Program-made: the position numbers and the translations under genes | Notes under the pieces: generated by a model | What the model saw: the letters and a program-made list of their open reading frames with translations, nothing else | Databases searched by the model: none | What the model was told of the DNA's origin: nothing | Shown here: one piece after another, positions 45,467-57,330 of the stretch | Layout of the letters: each line of letters begins with the position of its first letter | How positions within the stretch are numbered: the stretch's first letter is position 1 | Assembly: GCA_950295325.1 (NCBI GenBank) | Contig: OX485803.1 | Span: forward strand, 58,853,554-58,917,553 | Direction: 5' to 3' | Source of the DNA: Polytrichum commune | Lineage: Eukaryota > Streptophyta > Polytrichopsida > Polytrichales > Polytrichaceae | Length of the DNA: 64,000 nt

Positions 45467-47748
45467 ACAACATTTATTAGTTTCTCTAATGTATTTATTC
45501 TATGATTTTCATATCTTGTTGTGTGATCTAACTCAATTTCTTATGGTCTTTAAAGTTCATATGATCTTGAAAAACATAAACTTTGATATTATTGATTTTT
45601 TTTTTATCATATACACTTTAAGCATCTTTATATTTACAAAGTTTGCAAAAAATATAAATATAGTCTATTATATTCAATTCAAAATTATAGTCTATCCAAC
45701 TAAATCGCACATACTTTGTATCTTTTTAAATAATGTTTGCTACTTCAACGTTGGATAGTTATTGTTTTGAGTTGGACAAGATTGATTGTGAATGTGGAGC
45801 ATATTAGTGACATAATCCTTAAAAACTTTAGAAACCAACTTTCAAAACATTCTAAAATCGAATCTTAAAACATTCTTGAAGTATTCTAAAAACTTTCTAA
45901 CTCTAGTAATTGGTGAAAGTTCTTTTAGAAGCTATCTGGTTCTTGTAAATGGTGAAAGTTCTTCTAGAACCTTTATAGTTCTAGGAGTACATATATAAGA
46001 GTCGATATGGATAATTCTTCAGTTTTATCAACGTGCCTCTTGAAGATTTAGCTCACATTTTTTGGTATTATTTATCATCTCATCTTGCTAATTTAAGTTC
46101 TTGTTAGTTTTCATCTTAAACATTTTTTTCAGTTTTCAAACCATTCATTTCATATTTTTGTATCCGTGACACAATCACCTCCACCACAACCAGATCAAAT
46201 TGTTTTTAGTTCATGAGCATTTTCCTCATAAGTATTTATTTTTTAGCATATATTTTGGTTTTTTATTATAAAACAATTCCAATGAAAAAATACCAGAAGT
46301 CTCAAATAAATAAAATCTTCATGCGAAAAAATAACATTAAAATTTAATATTTCAACCATTAAATTATTCAATCAAATACAATTATATCAACAATGTGAAA
46401 CAATCCATATAACATACATGTTATATAAATATATAAATATATAAACCCTAATGTAAAAAATAAAAATAACATTAAAAATAATTTAGAATAGAAAATAATC
46501 CACTTAATATACAAGAAATATCAAAATTTCTCATTGAACGTAGGTAAACCTGGTATGATTACAACACGAACACTTTCAACACTTATTTTTAAAAAATTGA
46601 CCAAAATTACAACTCTACATCAAACATAATTCTACATTTTTTAAATGAACATTTGTTCATGATAAATAAATAAAAAATCCATGAAGAATGTGCAAAAATA
46701 ATAAGTAAAAATGTATAAAAATAAAAATAAAATCGTAAATAAATAAAATTCATTGTCAATGATGGTTTGAGGCTGAGACGTCTTGGTTGGAATGACAACG
46801 TCGAGATCTAGGATGTCGATGCTTAAACATTGACATTAAGTATAACAAATCAGCAAGTGCAATCTACAAAAGAGAAAGCTACCGACGATCACAATTGGTG
46901 AAAGTAGACAATGAGAGCAAATAACGAAATTTCCAGTAGCAAATCTTTATTTTATTTTATTTTTTTATTTTTATTTTTTAAAAAAAAAAAAAAACATCAA
47001 GTGAACAACGAAACTTGCTTACATAAAATAATTAAATGCAAGTAGAATACTTCGAAGCAAACTCAAGAACATAACTTCAAGCGATCGATAGAAATTGAAA
47101 AGCGATTGTCAGATAGAACTTCAAAGGCAAGTGGAACTTCGAAAACGAGTGACCGTGTGACATAATTGAGCAAGACTAACTTACAAGAGGGAGAGGGCGA
47201 CAACGATCGTAAATGAGAGTCAGCTTGTCCCATAATTGAGAGTGAACTCAGAGTCTCATACTGAGTGATCAAGAGAAAAAGAGAACGAGAGTGATCATAA
47301 AAAGAAGATCACGAGAACAAACTAAAGAGGGACTAAGCCAAAACGCCAAGAGTTCAAGTCGACACCGAACATTCCCATGGTGTCTTTCCGATACAAGGCT
47401 AAGAATTGGATTTTGAATTTGAGATTCGGTTATAACTGGAGATACTCTAGGACAACTCATCTAAGAACCAATGGAAGATGGTGTGGGACGACTAATATCC
47501 ATTCAATCTTGAACGGGAAGGGATGGAAAACCGTCATTAATTTTACAAAAGCGGTTGACATCCTATACATTTATTTTTTTCTTTGGGTTATACAATCTAA
47601 AATACTAAAACTAAGCCGGAAATTGTCTAATTTCACTCGGTTGATTTCACACTAACCACCAGATCTCCTCGTTCATTGCCTTCAAGTTAAAGTCAGGTAG
47701 GGAGGGGACTTTATTCAACTCCGTCATTGATTATTAATATGATACTTA
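45467..47748. other. AT-rich stretch without a gene
   Basis: Very AT-rich, with long T and A runs near 46950-46995. Short frames only; none has a motif. Confidence 0.4.
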
Positions 47749-48148
47749 GGGTTGTCTTACAGTCCAGTGAAGAAATGCACCGGTCAGTCAAGAATTTAAG
47801 TTCAAGGCAAGGTTAGTTGAGGCAACGGTTGGTATGGTGGACGAGATGGAATAATAATAATAATAATAAAATGATTTTAAGTTGGTGTTTTCCGGAGGCC
47901 AAGTTTCTTGTCCAAGAGTTTGAGGTTGTCCAAGAACCTTTCCCTTTGCAAAATTCCCCTAGCAAAAAGTGTTACCTTCTTAGCAACCATGTCATTTTTC
48001 CATTCTTTCTTGAAGTTCCCCACCGGAGAAGCCTTGGCCATATTCTAAACCCCAGCTGATGAAGAACCCATTTCGTAGCCAATCACATTGCTCCATTTCC
48101 CTAAATTTCCTGACCAGTGCACTTCTTCACTATAATCTAAAGTGACCC
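47749..48148 (+). mobile_element. MITE family N, copy 2 (TTA target)
   Basis: A 400-bp element, flanked by TTA (47746-47748, 48149-48151). Ends GGGTTGTCTTACAGTCCAGT and ACTATAATCTAAAGTGACCC are inverted. It contains an (AAT)n tract at about 47850-47869. Confidence 0.82.
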
Positions 48149-48151
48149 TTA

Positions 48152-48719
48152 GAGGTGTAGCATTCTGCAACACATGGATTCAATTAACACACGTTAGCCC
48201 TTATTATCCCTACATTGTGGTTGTGTGGAAATGTATACAGTTGAGGCTGCCTGATGTAACAATTTGTGTGCTTATCACATAAACATTCTGGTTGCAAAAT
48301 TCGAGTGTGATAAGCACAACATAAACATTGTGGTTGAAAGAAAAGAAAAAAAGGAAAAAACAAAGTAGGGATTACTGTCCTCCTCAACAACAACAGATAC
48401 AACTTCATCGATTCCCCAACACATTCACAATTTCACATTGATTTTGCAAATGGCTTTCATGACGGTTGCTTTCCTGTACGTCCATTGCTGTCCGTGCTTT
48501 CTTCACCCTCCCCACGAGTAAGTACTTTGCAGCTGAGCTTGCAATGGTGGAAAACCCTCAACATGCATCTCATGATCGATGGGAAATCGATCTGAGCCGT
48601 GAGTGAAAATCAAAGTACTGTGGTGAACCGACTGCTATGAAGAGAGGCATTCATAAGTCACAAGTATTACCACACTTAACTTACTTCACACCGGGAAGAA
48701 CAATCAATATTGAGATGGT
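48152..48719. other. Intergenic stretch
   Basis: No gene recognised. An imperfect direct repeat around CACATAAACATTGTGGTTG and CACATAAACATTCTGGTTG spans 48275-48335. Confidence 0.35.
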
Positions 48720-48995
48720 ACTTCACTTATTTCCCGAAGAGAGTGTCAAGTTTCCATCAATGAACGGCTGCTCGTTACAGATGAACTGGTTGAGTTTGAG
48801 GAATAACTTAACCAGTTGAAGTTCAAGACTTCAGGAAAACTACCCATCATTTTAGAGGAATTTAAAGAATATACCCTGATTTAATAAAGAGAACTGAAAA
48901 TTATCAACACGGAAGTGGTTGGACTTGGAAGCACAAGGACATCGACCGATTGCACCCATAAATATCCCAGGACACTGCTCTCCAGAGAGTGTAAA
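48720..48995 (-). repeat. Dispersed repeat family G, copy 4, inverted
   Basis: The minus strand reads GTGTCCTGGGATATTTATGG, CAATCGGTCGATGTCC, TTCCAAGTCCAACCACTTCC, GGGTATATTC and CAACCAGTTCATCTGTAAC, matching family G. Confidence 0.6.
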
Positions 48996-49173
48996 GGCTG
49001 CAATACAATGCATTTCTCGAAACTCCCTTGTATGGCACAATCAATGCACAGATGTGAAATTCCGTAAAGGCTGGCTCACATCACATTCACTATTTACGTA
49101 CATAATCCAATGCTATTGGGATCAACATTCATTATGAGCACAAAGCAACGATTCCACGGGGTTTCAACTACTA

Positions 49174-49669
49174 CAACGTTTATGGGATGTGGTGTCACAT
49201 GTGTAGTAGTGCCACTTACCCTAATTTGAGGCATATATGCGAGGTTACATTAATGGTCGACAACTTCATTATGAGTGTTATTTGATGACACTTGGCGTTC
49301 AAGTGTGCTTACTGAGCTCTTGACATGAGTATTTTTAATAATGTTACGAGGTGTATGCTTATGTTGTGCAAAGGTCTACAAATTCACTGAAGTGTATACA
49401 AATGACACTCAACATTAATGTGCTCAAGAACATCATCCTCTCGCATACGAAAATGTAAATACATGACACTCGACATTAGTATGTCCAATAGCATTTCCCC
49501 CTTGCATACTAAAACGCAAAACTATCATCTCAAGTACCTCACTTAAAATAAGATACTTTTGTTGACGAATAATAGCATATTGGCAATGAGCAGACGTGAC
49601 ACTTTGAGACCTTTGGGCATTTAGGCCCTTTGCAAACAGTGTGCATGACACTAAATACCATAAATGGTG
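49174..49669 (+). mobile_element. MITE family J, copy 1 (TA target)
   Basis: Left CAACGTTTATGGGATGTGG and right ACTAAATACCATAAATGGTG are inverted and flanked by TA. The 496-bp body aligns with copy 2 at 54906-55413, including CCCTTGCATACTAAAACGCA and GACACTTTGAGACCT. Confidence 0.78.
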
Positions 49670-49671
49670 TA

Positions 49672-50024
49672 GCAGACTATGGCAACTGGAACTCAAGTAC
49701 CGATAACCCTAAATTCTCCGAATGATTAGTCCAGATATGATTGTTTTGAAACCTAAAATTGCTGGTTGATTAGTCCAGGTATGCTCATTTTGAACCCTAA
49801 AAACTCTAGATATTATGGCATTAAAATATCCACTGAAGTGCATCGAGTAATGATGTCCATATGGAGCAAAAGATGATATGAAATTGGGAGATAAATCGAT
49901 AATTTAATTCTCAAGGGTGTTGTTTGGAATGTGTCCTACAAAGAGAGGTCACCAAGAAAAACTGACAGAATCTTGCTTACACAACCATGAACATGGCTCA
50001 AACTTCTTATGCAATGTACTTTAC
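49672..50024. other. Intergenic stretch
   Basis: No gene. A short tandem repeat of GATTAGTCCAGATATGATTG-like units is at about 49721-49790. Confidence 0.35.
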
Positions 50025-50027
50025 TTA

Positions 50028-50961
50028 GGGCCGGTTTACATTATGGACCATGAAGTCGGACCATGGAAGAGGGCCTTTTTCAATGGTCCGAGTTCATGGT
50101 CCGACTTCTTAAAAAATCAGTTTTGAAAGCCTTGGGCCCCTCACCATGTGTGAACCGAATGTGGACCAAGAAGAATGACCATGCACCAAAAATTGAATGT
50201 GCTGATTTTTTTAAATATATGTCCAAAAAGGGCATTTTTGAAAACAAATCAAGTTTGCTCATTCTCTTGTCTACTCTTGGGCTTTACTTGTCTTCACTTC
50301 TTGTTAAATGTGTCGAAGACGTGGCTTGCAAATATTCTCACAACAAGTTTTACAAAAAAAATGAGCGATTTAATTTGTACATGTTCAATGTAATTTACAT
50401 GTTCAATGTACCTTGTGTTGTACATTGAGCATTTTTGCAACCCGCTTCACCATGTGTACTCAAATTCTTGAGTTCTAGATGTTTCACATTGTTTGATGGA
50501 ACATGTGGGAGCAAGTTTAAGGGGTAGGGCATGGAAGAAATGGTATGTCTCATGGGCTATGATATGATCTAGGCACATAGAGGGCAGACTTGCTTCTCAA
50601 GATTCATTACATCATATAGATGCTGAAAAGTGTGCCTTGTGAGCCTTACCTAGTGGGAAGAGTTGTATATAAGCCCCCCCCAAAAAAAAAATCAATTAAA
50701 TAAGTATTATAACAACATTTCTTTAACATGGGCCCCTTCCTTTTCCTACCACACCACCTCTCTCACCGCAAAACCCATTGGACCATGTTAGTGTATTAAT
50801 TAGGCCTTAAAATATGTCTTTTGGGGGCCTCGACCTTCATGGTCACTATGCCATTTTTTCCTTGGTGTAAACTGAAGTGGTCCCGAGATGAGTTCAATAG
50901 CCAATCAATGCTCTTAACAACGCCTTGGGACAACTTCCTGGTCCATAGTGTAAACTGGCCC
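50028..50961 (+). mobile_element. MITE family D, large copy (TTA target)
   Basis: Ends GGGCCGGTTTACATTATGG and CCATAGTGTAAACTGGCCC, flanked by TTA (50025-50027, 50962-50964). At 934 bp it is about 375 bp longer than the other two copies; the extra sequence lies at about 50285-50690 in the AT-rich middle and has no recognised origin. Confidence 0.82.
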
Positions 50962-50964
50962 TTA

Positions 50965-51672
50965 ATAAGGCCTTAAAGCATGTTTAAGTATGTTCGAGCA
51001 AAATTTAATCCAACTTCGTGATTTGACCCCTAACTTCCCAAGCAACCCATTTTGGGTTGATAGATGATTTCTTCCCAACATCGACCCCACTTGACTCATC
51101 CATCCGCAATCAAAATAACAACAAACATCAAGTCAACATAGATGTTTATTTATAAACACACGAGCCATGCAAATTGGAGATGATTAGAACATGGAAAAAA
51201 ATTCCAAGTAGGAAGTAGTCATGTTTTTGTTGCATTGGATGTTCGTGTGAGGGTGTTGACTCCAATCAATGGTTCCCACTCCAATGCAACATTTGCATGA
51301 ACATTAACGAAATTTATTTTGGTAAAAGTGGTTTAAAAAATATATATATATGTTCATGTAGAAACGCCCTTTGTGCTCACATTGATTGTTCGATTTATTT
51401 GGACATTCTCTAGCTTTTAGGGAATTCATATATGTGGCTAGAAGTATGGGATGGTTTACATATTTCAAATGCAAGGTGGCCAACCTATTATGGTTTGCAC
51501 ACTTTGACATGAGAATTTGTGGAGGTGCTCAACTATTGAGTTGTTCTCATCTAGTGGATCACACAAGCATTCTGCTCATTTTCCAGATAAATTTGGTTGG
51601 TCAAAGGTCTTTTTTGGGGGATAAAACATGGTTTTTCTTGTGCATCCCTTCCCTCAATCGTTATAATCAATT
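50965..51672. other. Intergenic stretch
   Basis: No gene recognised. Confidence 0.4.
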
Positions 51673-53196
51673 CCCGCGTTGGCCACTGGGAAAGCCACCC
51701 AGTTGCCCCAGTGTGGCAGGTTGGTTTCCCCCTAAACCAACAAAGTCACCGGCAAGGTTTGATGCCCCTGCCCATCACGAAAATTATGGTGCCCGGGCCG
51801 GTACAAAAATTATGAAGACATAAACAAATAGATAGATAGATAAATGGATGGATGGATGGATGGATGGATGGATGGATAGATAGATAGATAGATGAAGCTT
51901 ATTTGGCATATATTTATGGAATCTCACATGTTTAAAAAAAATTGAATATTTATTCTACCTCCACAAATCTAACAGTCCATCTCATTTGTTTTCACATTCT
52001 CTAACCAATACTCAAATAATGCATTTCTATTCAAGGTGCCTACATGTTGTGACGCCACCTCTCATAATCGTCTTGTTTGGATAGGAGGTTGAATTTAGAA
52101 ACTACAAGTCAAGTGTAAAAGAAACTATATTTAGGTTTTGAACTATCACATACTAAAAGTTAAAATTAAAATTGCTACAATTAAAAGGTAAAGTTAGAAA
52201 AAAAGTAAAAAACATTAAGTAAATAAGGTTGGGCACTGTCTCGTTTATTTTCGTCTAATTGTATTTGACTTTCTATGGCAAAGAATTTTTGCTTGCTTGT
52301 TTCTATTGCAATCGTCATTGATTTTACCTTGTTGTTCGTAAACAACAATGGAAGGTAGAGGAGGGGGGAGTCTAGGGAGACGTGAATGAGGAAGGAGTGC
52401 TGGAGCCTCCAACCTTCCTCCTACTACAACATTTGTGCAATGGCCAGACAATGTAATGGTAGATTTACTAGAGAAATATGAGGGAAAAAAGATAAGAGAG
52501 GAGCAATAGGTATAGGTATAGGTGTGGGTGTGGTACACTTGTTGCTCCTCTATTATCTTTTTCACTCCGGTATTTTTTTAAGTGAATCAATTTTTGATTT
52601 CACTTGCTCCGTTGAGTACGCGAATCCCAATCCACTTTCCCTACACTTTCCATTTATATGTTCCATTATCTCTTTCCACATTCTCGGTGTGAAATTTGCA
52701 TAATTCCCATCTGCCATTTTTTTTCTCCGGTATTTTTTTAAGTGAATCAACTTTTGATTTCACTTGCTCCGTTGAATACACAAATCCCAATCCACTTTCC
52801 TTGCACTTTCCATTTATATGTTTCATTATCTCTTTCCACATTCTCGGTGTGAAATTTGGGTAATTCCCAAATTTCAATAGAATGCTTGAATAGAAAAGCA
52901 TTATTTGAGTATTGGTTAGAGAATGTGAAAACAAATGAGACGGACTATTAGATTTGTGGAGGTAGAATAAATATTCAAATTTTTTAAACATGTGAGATTC
53001 CATAAATATATGCCAAATAAGCTTCAAGCATCTATCTATCTATCTATCTATCTATCTATATGTATACATTTGTTTATGTCTTCATAATTTTCGTGCCGGG
53101 CAGGGGCATCAAACCCTGTCGACGACTCTGTTGGTTTAGGGGGAAACCGACCTGTCACACCGGGACAGTTGGGTGACTTTCCCAAAGGCCAACCCA
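51673..53196. mobile_element. 1.5-kb long-inverted-repeat element with Myb/SANT-like coding relics
   Basis: The left arm (51673-52040) and right arm (about 52885-53196) are inverted copies over more than 300 bp, sharing GGTTTCCCCCTAAACCAAC, TTTGATGCCCCTGCCC, CACGAAAATTATG, TTATGAAGACATAAAC, TGGAATCTCACATGTTTAAA and CACATTCTCTAACCAATACT. Each arm carries a GATA/GGAT-type tetranucleotide tract (51830-51893; 53031-53060) that differs in length. The 840-bp middle holds two tandem Myb/SANT-like coding fragments. A target duplication is not evident. Class uncertain (Mutator-like or foldback). Confidence 0.72.
52567..52870 (-). pseudogene. Tandemly duplicated Myb/SANT-like domain fragment
   Basis: A 160-bp unit occurs at 52567-52726 and again at 52727-52870. 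Each unit on the minus strand encodes FTPRMWKEIM.HINGKC.ES, then YSTEQVKSK.DSLKKIPE. The Trp-containing helix and the EQVKSK..SLKK helix fit the C-terminal two thirds of the Myb/SANT-like domain found in plant trihelix-type proteins and in ORF1 of PIF/Harbinger transposons. The N-terminal helix is missing and the two units are out of frame with each other, so this is not a working gene. Confidence 0.5.
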
Positions 53197-53716
53197 GGCG
53201 GTTGGCTGGAGCCGGTGTGGCCAGGCTATCCGTCGGACAACCTAACTCGTTGGATGGGTGTATGCAGCCAGCCGGCCCATGCCCACGCTCGCCTTGGCGG
53301 GCCACCACGAACCTGGGGGCCCACCGAACGGGGCGGGCTAGTTGCCAGCAAGCCGGTGTGGCCACCCTATGAGAGAGCTGACCCCGGTCCCAAACTCGGT
53401 GCACATCGGCAAGGATCACAATTATCCACATTTCCTTGGGCCCACGAATTTTCTGAACTAGCAGGGCCTGTGCAGGTATCATAATGATGATGGATATGTC
53501 CACACCCAAGTGGTTGAAGGTAAGCCAAACCTTTACAAAAAGCACCAACTTATGTGGCACTTGACAGATTCTCATCAAGCCTCTCAACTCTCTCTCTCTC
53601 TCTCTCTCTCTTTTCTTTTTTGCTTTTTTTTGTTTTTTTGGGGGGGGGGGCTAAGTTGTTGTATGTTATGGGCAGGCCATGGCAGACTCGCACTCCAGCT
53701 TCCACAACTTCCCACC
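53197..53716. other. GC-rich stretch, (CT)n and G-run
   Basis: Sequence at 53197-53480 is GC-rich and gives long frames on both strands without motifs. A (CT)n tract is at about 53587-53612, followed by T-runs and a 13-base G-run near 53638-53650. Confidence 0.4.
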
Positions 53717-53930
53717 AGTGTCTGGGGAGATTTTGGGGCACGAGCGGTCAGAATCCTGGTGTTTCCAACTCCAACCGGTGACATGTTTGTGATCTTTTGG
53801 TTTTTCTTTATTAACTTGAGGCATATTCCATAGATTAATTCTAAAGCGATCGGTAATTATCCCAAAGTCTTGGATTCTCAACTGGTTATTTCTCCAACTC
53901 AACCGGTTCATCCATAACTACATGATCGTT
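53717..53930 (+). repeat. Dispersed repeat family G, copy 5
   Basis: Shares CAGTGTCTGGGGAGATTTTG, CCTGGTGTTTCCAACTCC, CAACCGGTGACATGTTTGTG, AAGCGATCGGTAATTA and CTCAACCGGTTCATCC with the other copies. A family H MITE abuts it on the right. Confidence 0.62.
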
Positions 53931-53932
53931 TC

Positions 53933-54112
53933 GTCTAATTAGTGTGGGTTGCCATTCGAAGTTACATGTTGTTATAACTTTTTACAGGCACTGTTGTTTC
54001 TTACCAACTAAGTTATATCACATTTTTCGGTGTGCATACTGACTACTCAAGTTCTTTGGGTAAAAAAGTATAGCAACACGTAACTCTGAATGGTAACCCA
54101 CACTAATCAGAC
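53933..54112. mobile_element. MITE family H, best copy
   Basis: A 180-bp element with about 44-bp inverted ends: GTCTAATTAGTGTGGGTTGC, CATTCGAAGTTACATGTTG on the left and CAACACGTAACTCTGAATG, GTAACCCACACTAATCAGAC on the right. No coding capacity; superfamily unclear. Confidence 0.75.
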
Positions 54113-54905
54113 AAAACAGTGTAGCATATATTCGTCTCTCCCCGTTCATTGTTACCCACCTCGTGACTTCTCTTAATTTCCTCACGGAAAAAGATGATGT
54201 GTTGCTCTTTGCAGGCTTTTCTCCTCCATATTTTGGCCTTCTCAGCCATCAGCTTCCGCTGCTTCTGTCACCTCTTCAAGAGCATCCTCCAAACCCGTCA
54301 GTTTTTGAAACAAAAGTAAAGTCTGGTCTCTTTGTGAATGATTGCATCAACGGTCTATTTTCTCCAAAACTCATCCTCCTCCTCACATCTGTGAAAAGAG
54401 TTTGATCTTAAAAGTCTAGGAAGCTAGAAGGCTCATTACAGACCTAGGAGTACATCAAAATGGAGGCATGAAACTGATTTCTCCTCTAGACTGACAAATG
54501 AGCTAGATGTGTGCATCTCAAGCTCTGCAAATCAAGGTAGACCACGAGTTCCTGGGGAAATTTTTAAACCTGCCCTTGTTCTTATTACAATTCTCATCAC
54601 AATTTCGTCTGCAATAGAAGCTCAAACACATCACTTCCTCCCCCGGGAGTTCCACCCTTCAAGGGTTATCGGTTTCTTTCTTCCTTTCTTTCTTTCTCTG
54701 CAACAAGTAAACTCAGCCTTGTTCTTAGGGTATTAGTCCTCACTATAGTATGATAAACATTCATCGATGACGCATTCTTGAGTCGTGCCCAACTGGAAGC
54801 ATGTGCTTTAAAATTAAGTGTTGGAATCTCCTTATTAAGCTCCAACATACTCCACATCACTCTCCGACAAGTTGCATTCTCACCTAATAACTATACCCAT
54901 CATTA
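54113..54905. other. Intergenic stretch
   Basis: No recognised gene. Confidence 0.4.
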
Positions 54906-55413
54906 CATTGTTGATGGTATTTACTATCACATGCGTAATGGCGCCACTTACCCTATTTTGAGGTGAATGTTAGGTTACATTGATGATTAACAACTTCACT
55001 ATAAGTGTCAACTCGTGGCACTTGGTGTTCAAGAGCGCTTACTAATATTTTGGCATGAGTATGTTTGATAGTGTTATGAGGTGAATGCCTATCTTACACA
55101 ATGGTCTACAAGTTGACTAAAGTGTACACAAATGACACTTCCTCTTGCATACTAAGATGTAAACATGTGACACTTGCCATTGGTTCACTCAAAATAATCT
55201 CCCCCTTGCATACTAAAACGCAAAACCATCATTTAACGTATCCCACTATGTTGCCTAAATGTCATAATATAGATATTTTTCCACTCAAGAAGTTACTTAT
55301 GTTGACGAATGGAATCATATAGGCAATTATATGCATGACACTTTGAGACCTCTAGGCATCTAATTTAGGCCCTTCGCAAATAATGTACATGACACTAAAT
55401 ACCATAAATGGTG
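54906..55413 (+). mobile_element. MITE family J, copy 2 (TA target)
   Basis: Left CATTGTTGATGGTATTTAC and right ACTAAATACCATAAATGGTG, flanked by TA (54904-54905, 55414-55415). Aligns along its length with 49174-49669. Confidence 0.76.
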
Positions 55414-55415
55414 TA

Positions 55416-57208
55416 GTAGGAAATGTGGTCTTAGGACGCGCTTCCCATATTACACATGCAAAAATTAGCACACGACTCAATATAAACAATCAAGTGAAAT
55501 CTAAGATAGTTATAGATTGGATTCAACTCTTGTCAATTGGGTCGCATTCTCATGACCGCCCGTATCAAAAGGGAACTGCATTCTAGGACCATGTTTCTCA
55601 CTAATACATTATGGGATTGAACGCACAACCTACGATTGGGGTGCTTGTCCCCAAGCTAGTTTGATAAACAATATGCGATGAAGCATTATTGAAAGCATTA
55701 TTAAGTTGTGCCCAATTGAAGGTTTGTTTACAAACAACCATCATTTCGTTAATTGATGGTTGTAGTTTACATTTAGTTAATGAGGAATAAGGAGGGGAAA
55801 GTTATATTTATGATAATAACAACCACAACTACTCTTATTACTTGCCCAACTACAATACAAGATGTACTCGGGAGTACTTGCGATGATTGTAATTTACTTT
55901 TTGGGCTTTCTTTTGTTTGTAGTTTCTATGTGGCACTAGGAGAATACTTTGATGCCAAAGCGTGGGAGAGGATTTGTAGGAGATCATTTCTCTCGTATCA
56001 CCTTCCCACTAGAATCCATGAAAGTGGTTGTATGCATTCCTTAAATTGCACCAATGGAAGAGACAATTGTTGTGGACAAATCTACTCTTCGACTATCATG
56101 ATTGGTTGTGTGATTGGAAAAAGGTAAGGTATGCAGGTGTATTTGGTTAGTTTTCTTGATCAGACACCTAAATTTGAATGGTGTGTGATCAAGTGTGGAT
56201 CTAAAAACAAGCGCCATAAAGACATGTGCTTAAAAGAGATTGGACTACATCTATAAGATTTTATTAACTGCCCCACACTCAATAATAAAGACAATTGGGA
56301 CAACCTATATATTCAATTAAGAAATCGACAAACATGCACTTCTCATAACCATAACTAATTCAGGGGAAGTTTGATTCTCAATCCAATTTTGGCTAATCCT
56401 TCATCATAGATTTGCAAATGCAACACAAGTTTCTTTGTATATATTTCATACGTGTAACTTGGAGAAGATGAGAAAATGAACCAAACAAACAACAGAAGAA
56501 GAAGAAGAAGAAGAAGAAGAACTCCAGTCTCCGAACAAACAACATACCTTAGTTGTGGTTGAAAGTGGGTTCAACCACAACTCAACCATCGTGGTGGTTG
56601 TGTGTAAGTAAATGCACCTTACTATTGACTTTTGATCATCAAGTGGTGTTTATCTTCAAAAAAAAAAGTTGTTGAGAATATTTTCCTCTATAGTTCAAAG
56701 CTTTATTTATGTAATAGATATTACTTTTGAAAGATTTGTACTACTTTTGTTACAAATATGGTGTGTGTAGCACCAAGATGATGTCGTATGCAACCTAAAG
56801 AGATAAGAACAAAACATCAACTTTGATAAACAAAATGATAAGTTTTTATTTTCATTAACAAATGTTGTTCAAACTCTACACATAAGATCATGCACCCCCA
56901 AGCATTTAAAAATAAGCCATAAGTCTTTATAAGATGAACATATTACAAAATACCTAAGCATACATAATATCATCTACTTTCAATGAAGTTTGTCCTACAT
57001 TTTTGCTTTTAAAATGCTTACACGGAGCTCCAACCCCACATATGTGTTCTTCATTTTGGTGTCCACACTTTTCCTTCTTGAAAACCCAAGAGATAATAAT
57101 ATAAGGGTTAAGAGCGAGGTGTGGTTCAAATCTAGAGGTGTGGACTTTCCTTCCTAAATGTTTTAAGAAATGGGTGAGGCCGGAGAGACATGACATTATC
57201 GAAACTAA
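55416..57208. other. Intergenic stretch
   Basis: A 115-codon frame at 55780-56127 (Thr-rich, then Cys-rich) has no recognised domain and no supporting context. A (GAA)n tract is at about 56494-56521. Confidence 0.35.
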
Positions 57209-57252
57209 GGACCCCCCCCCCAGGGCATGAGCCCGAGTGGGGGGGGGGGGGC
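57209..57252. repeat. C-run/G-run hairpin
   Basis: About ten C, then AGGGCATGAGCCCGAGT, then about thirteen G. It can form a long GC hairpin and lies just before the CDPK relic. Confidence 0.6.
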
Positions 57253-57330
57253 TTATTTCCAATGATGCCTTGTCTCGAGCGTCTCACTGCACGTAAAGAC
57301 CTAGCTGTAATTTCTAGATGCTTCCGCTTT

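Noticed and set aside
55780-56127. 115-codon ATG frame with Cys-rich C-terminal end
   Set aside because: No recognisable family, splice context or neighbours; kept only as a note in the intergenic entry.
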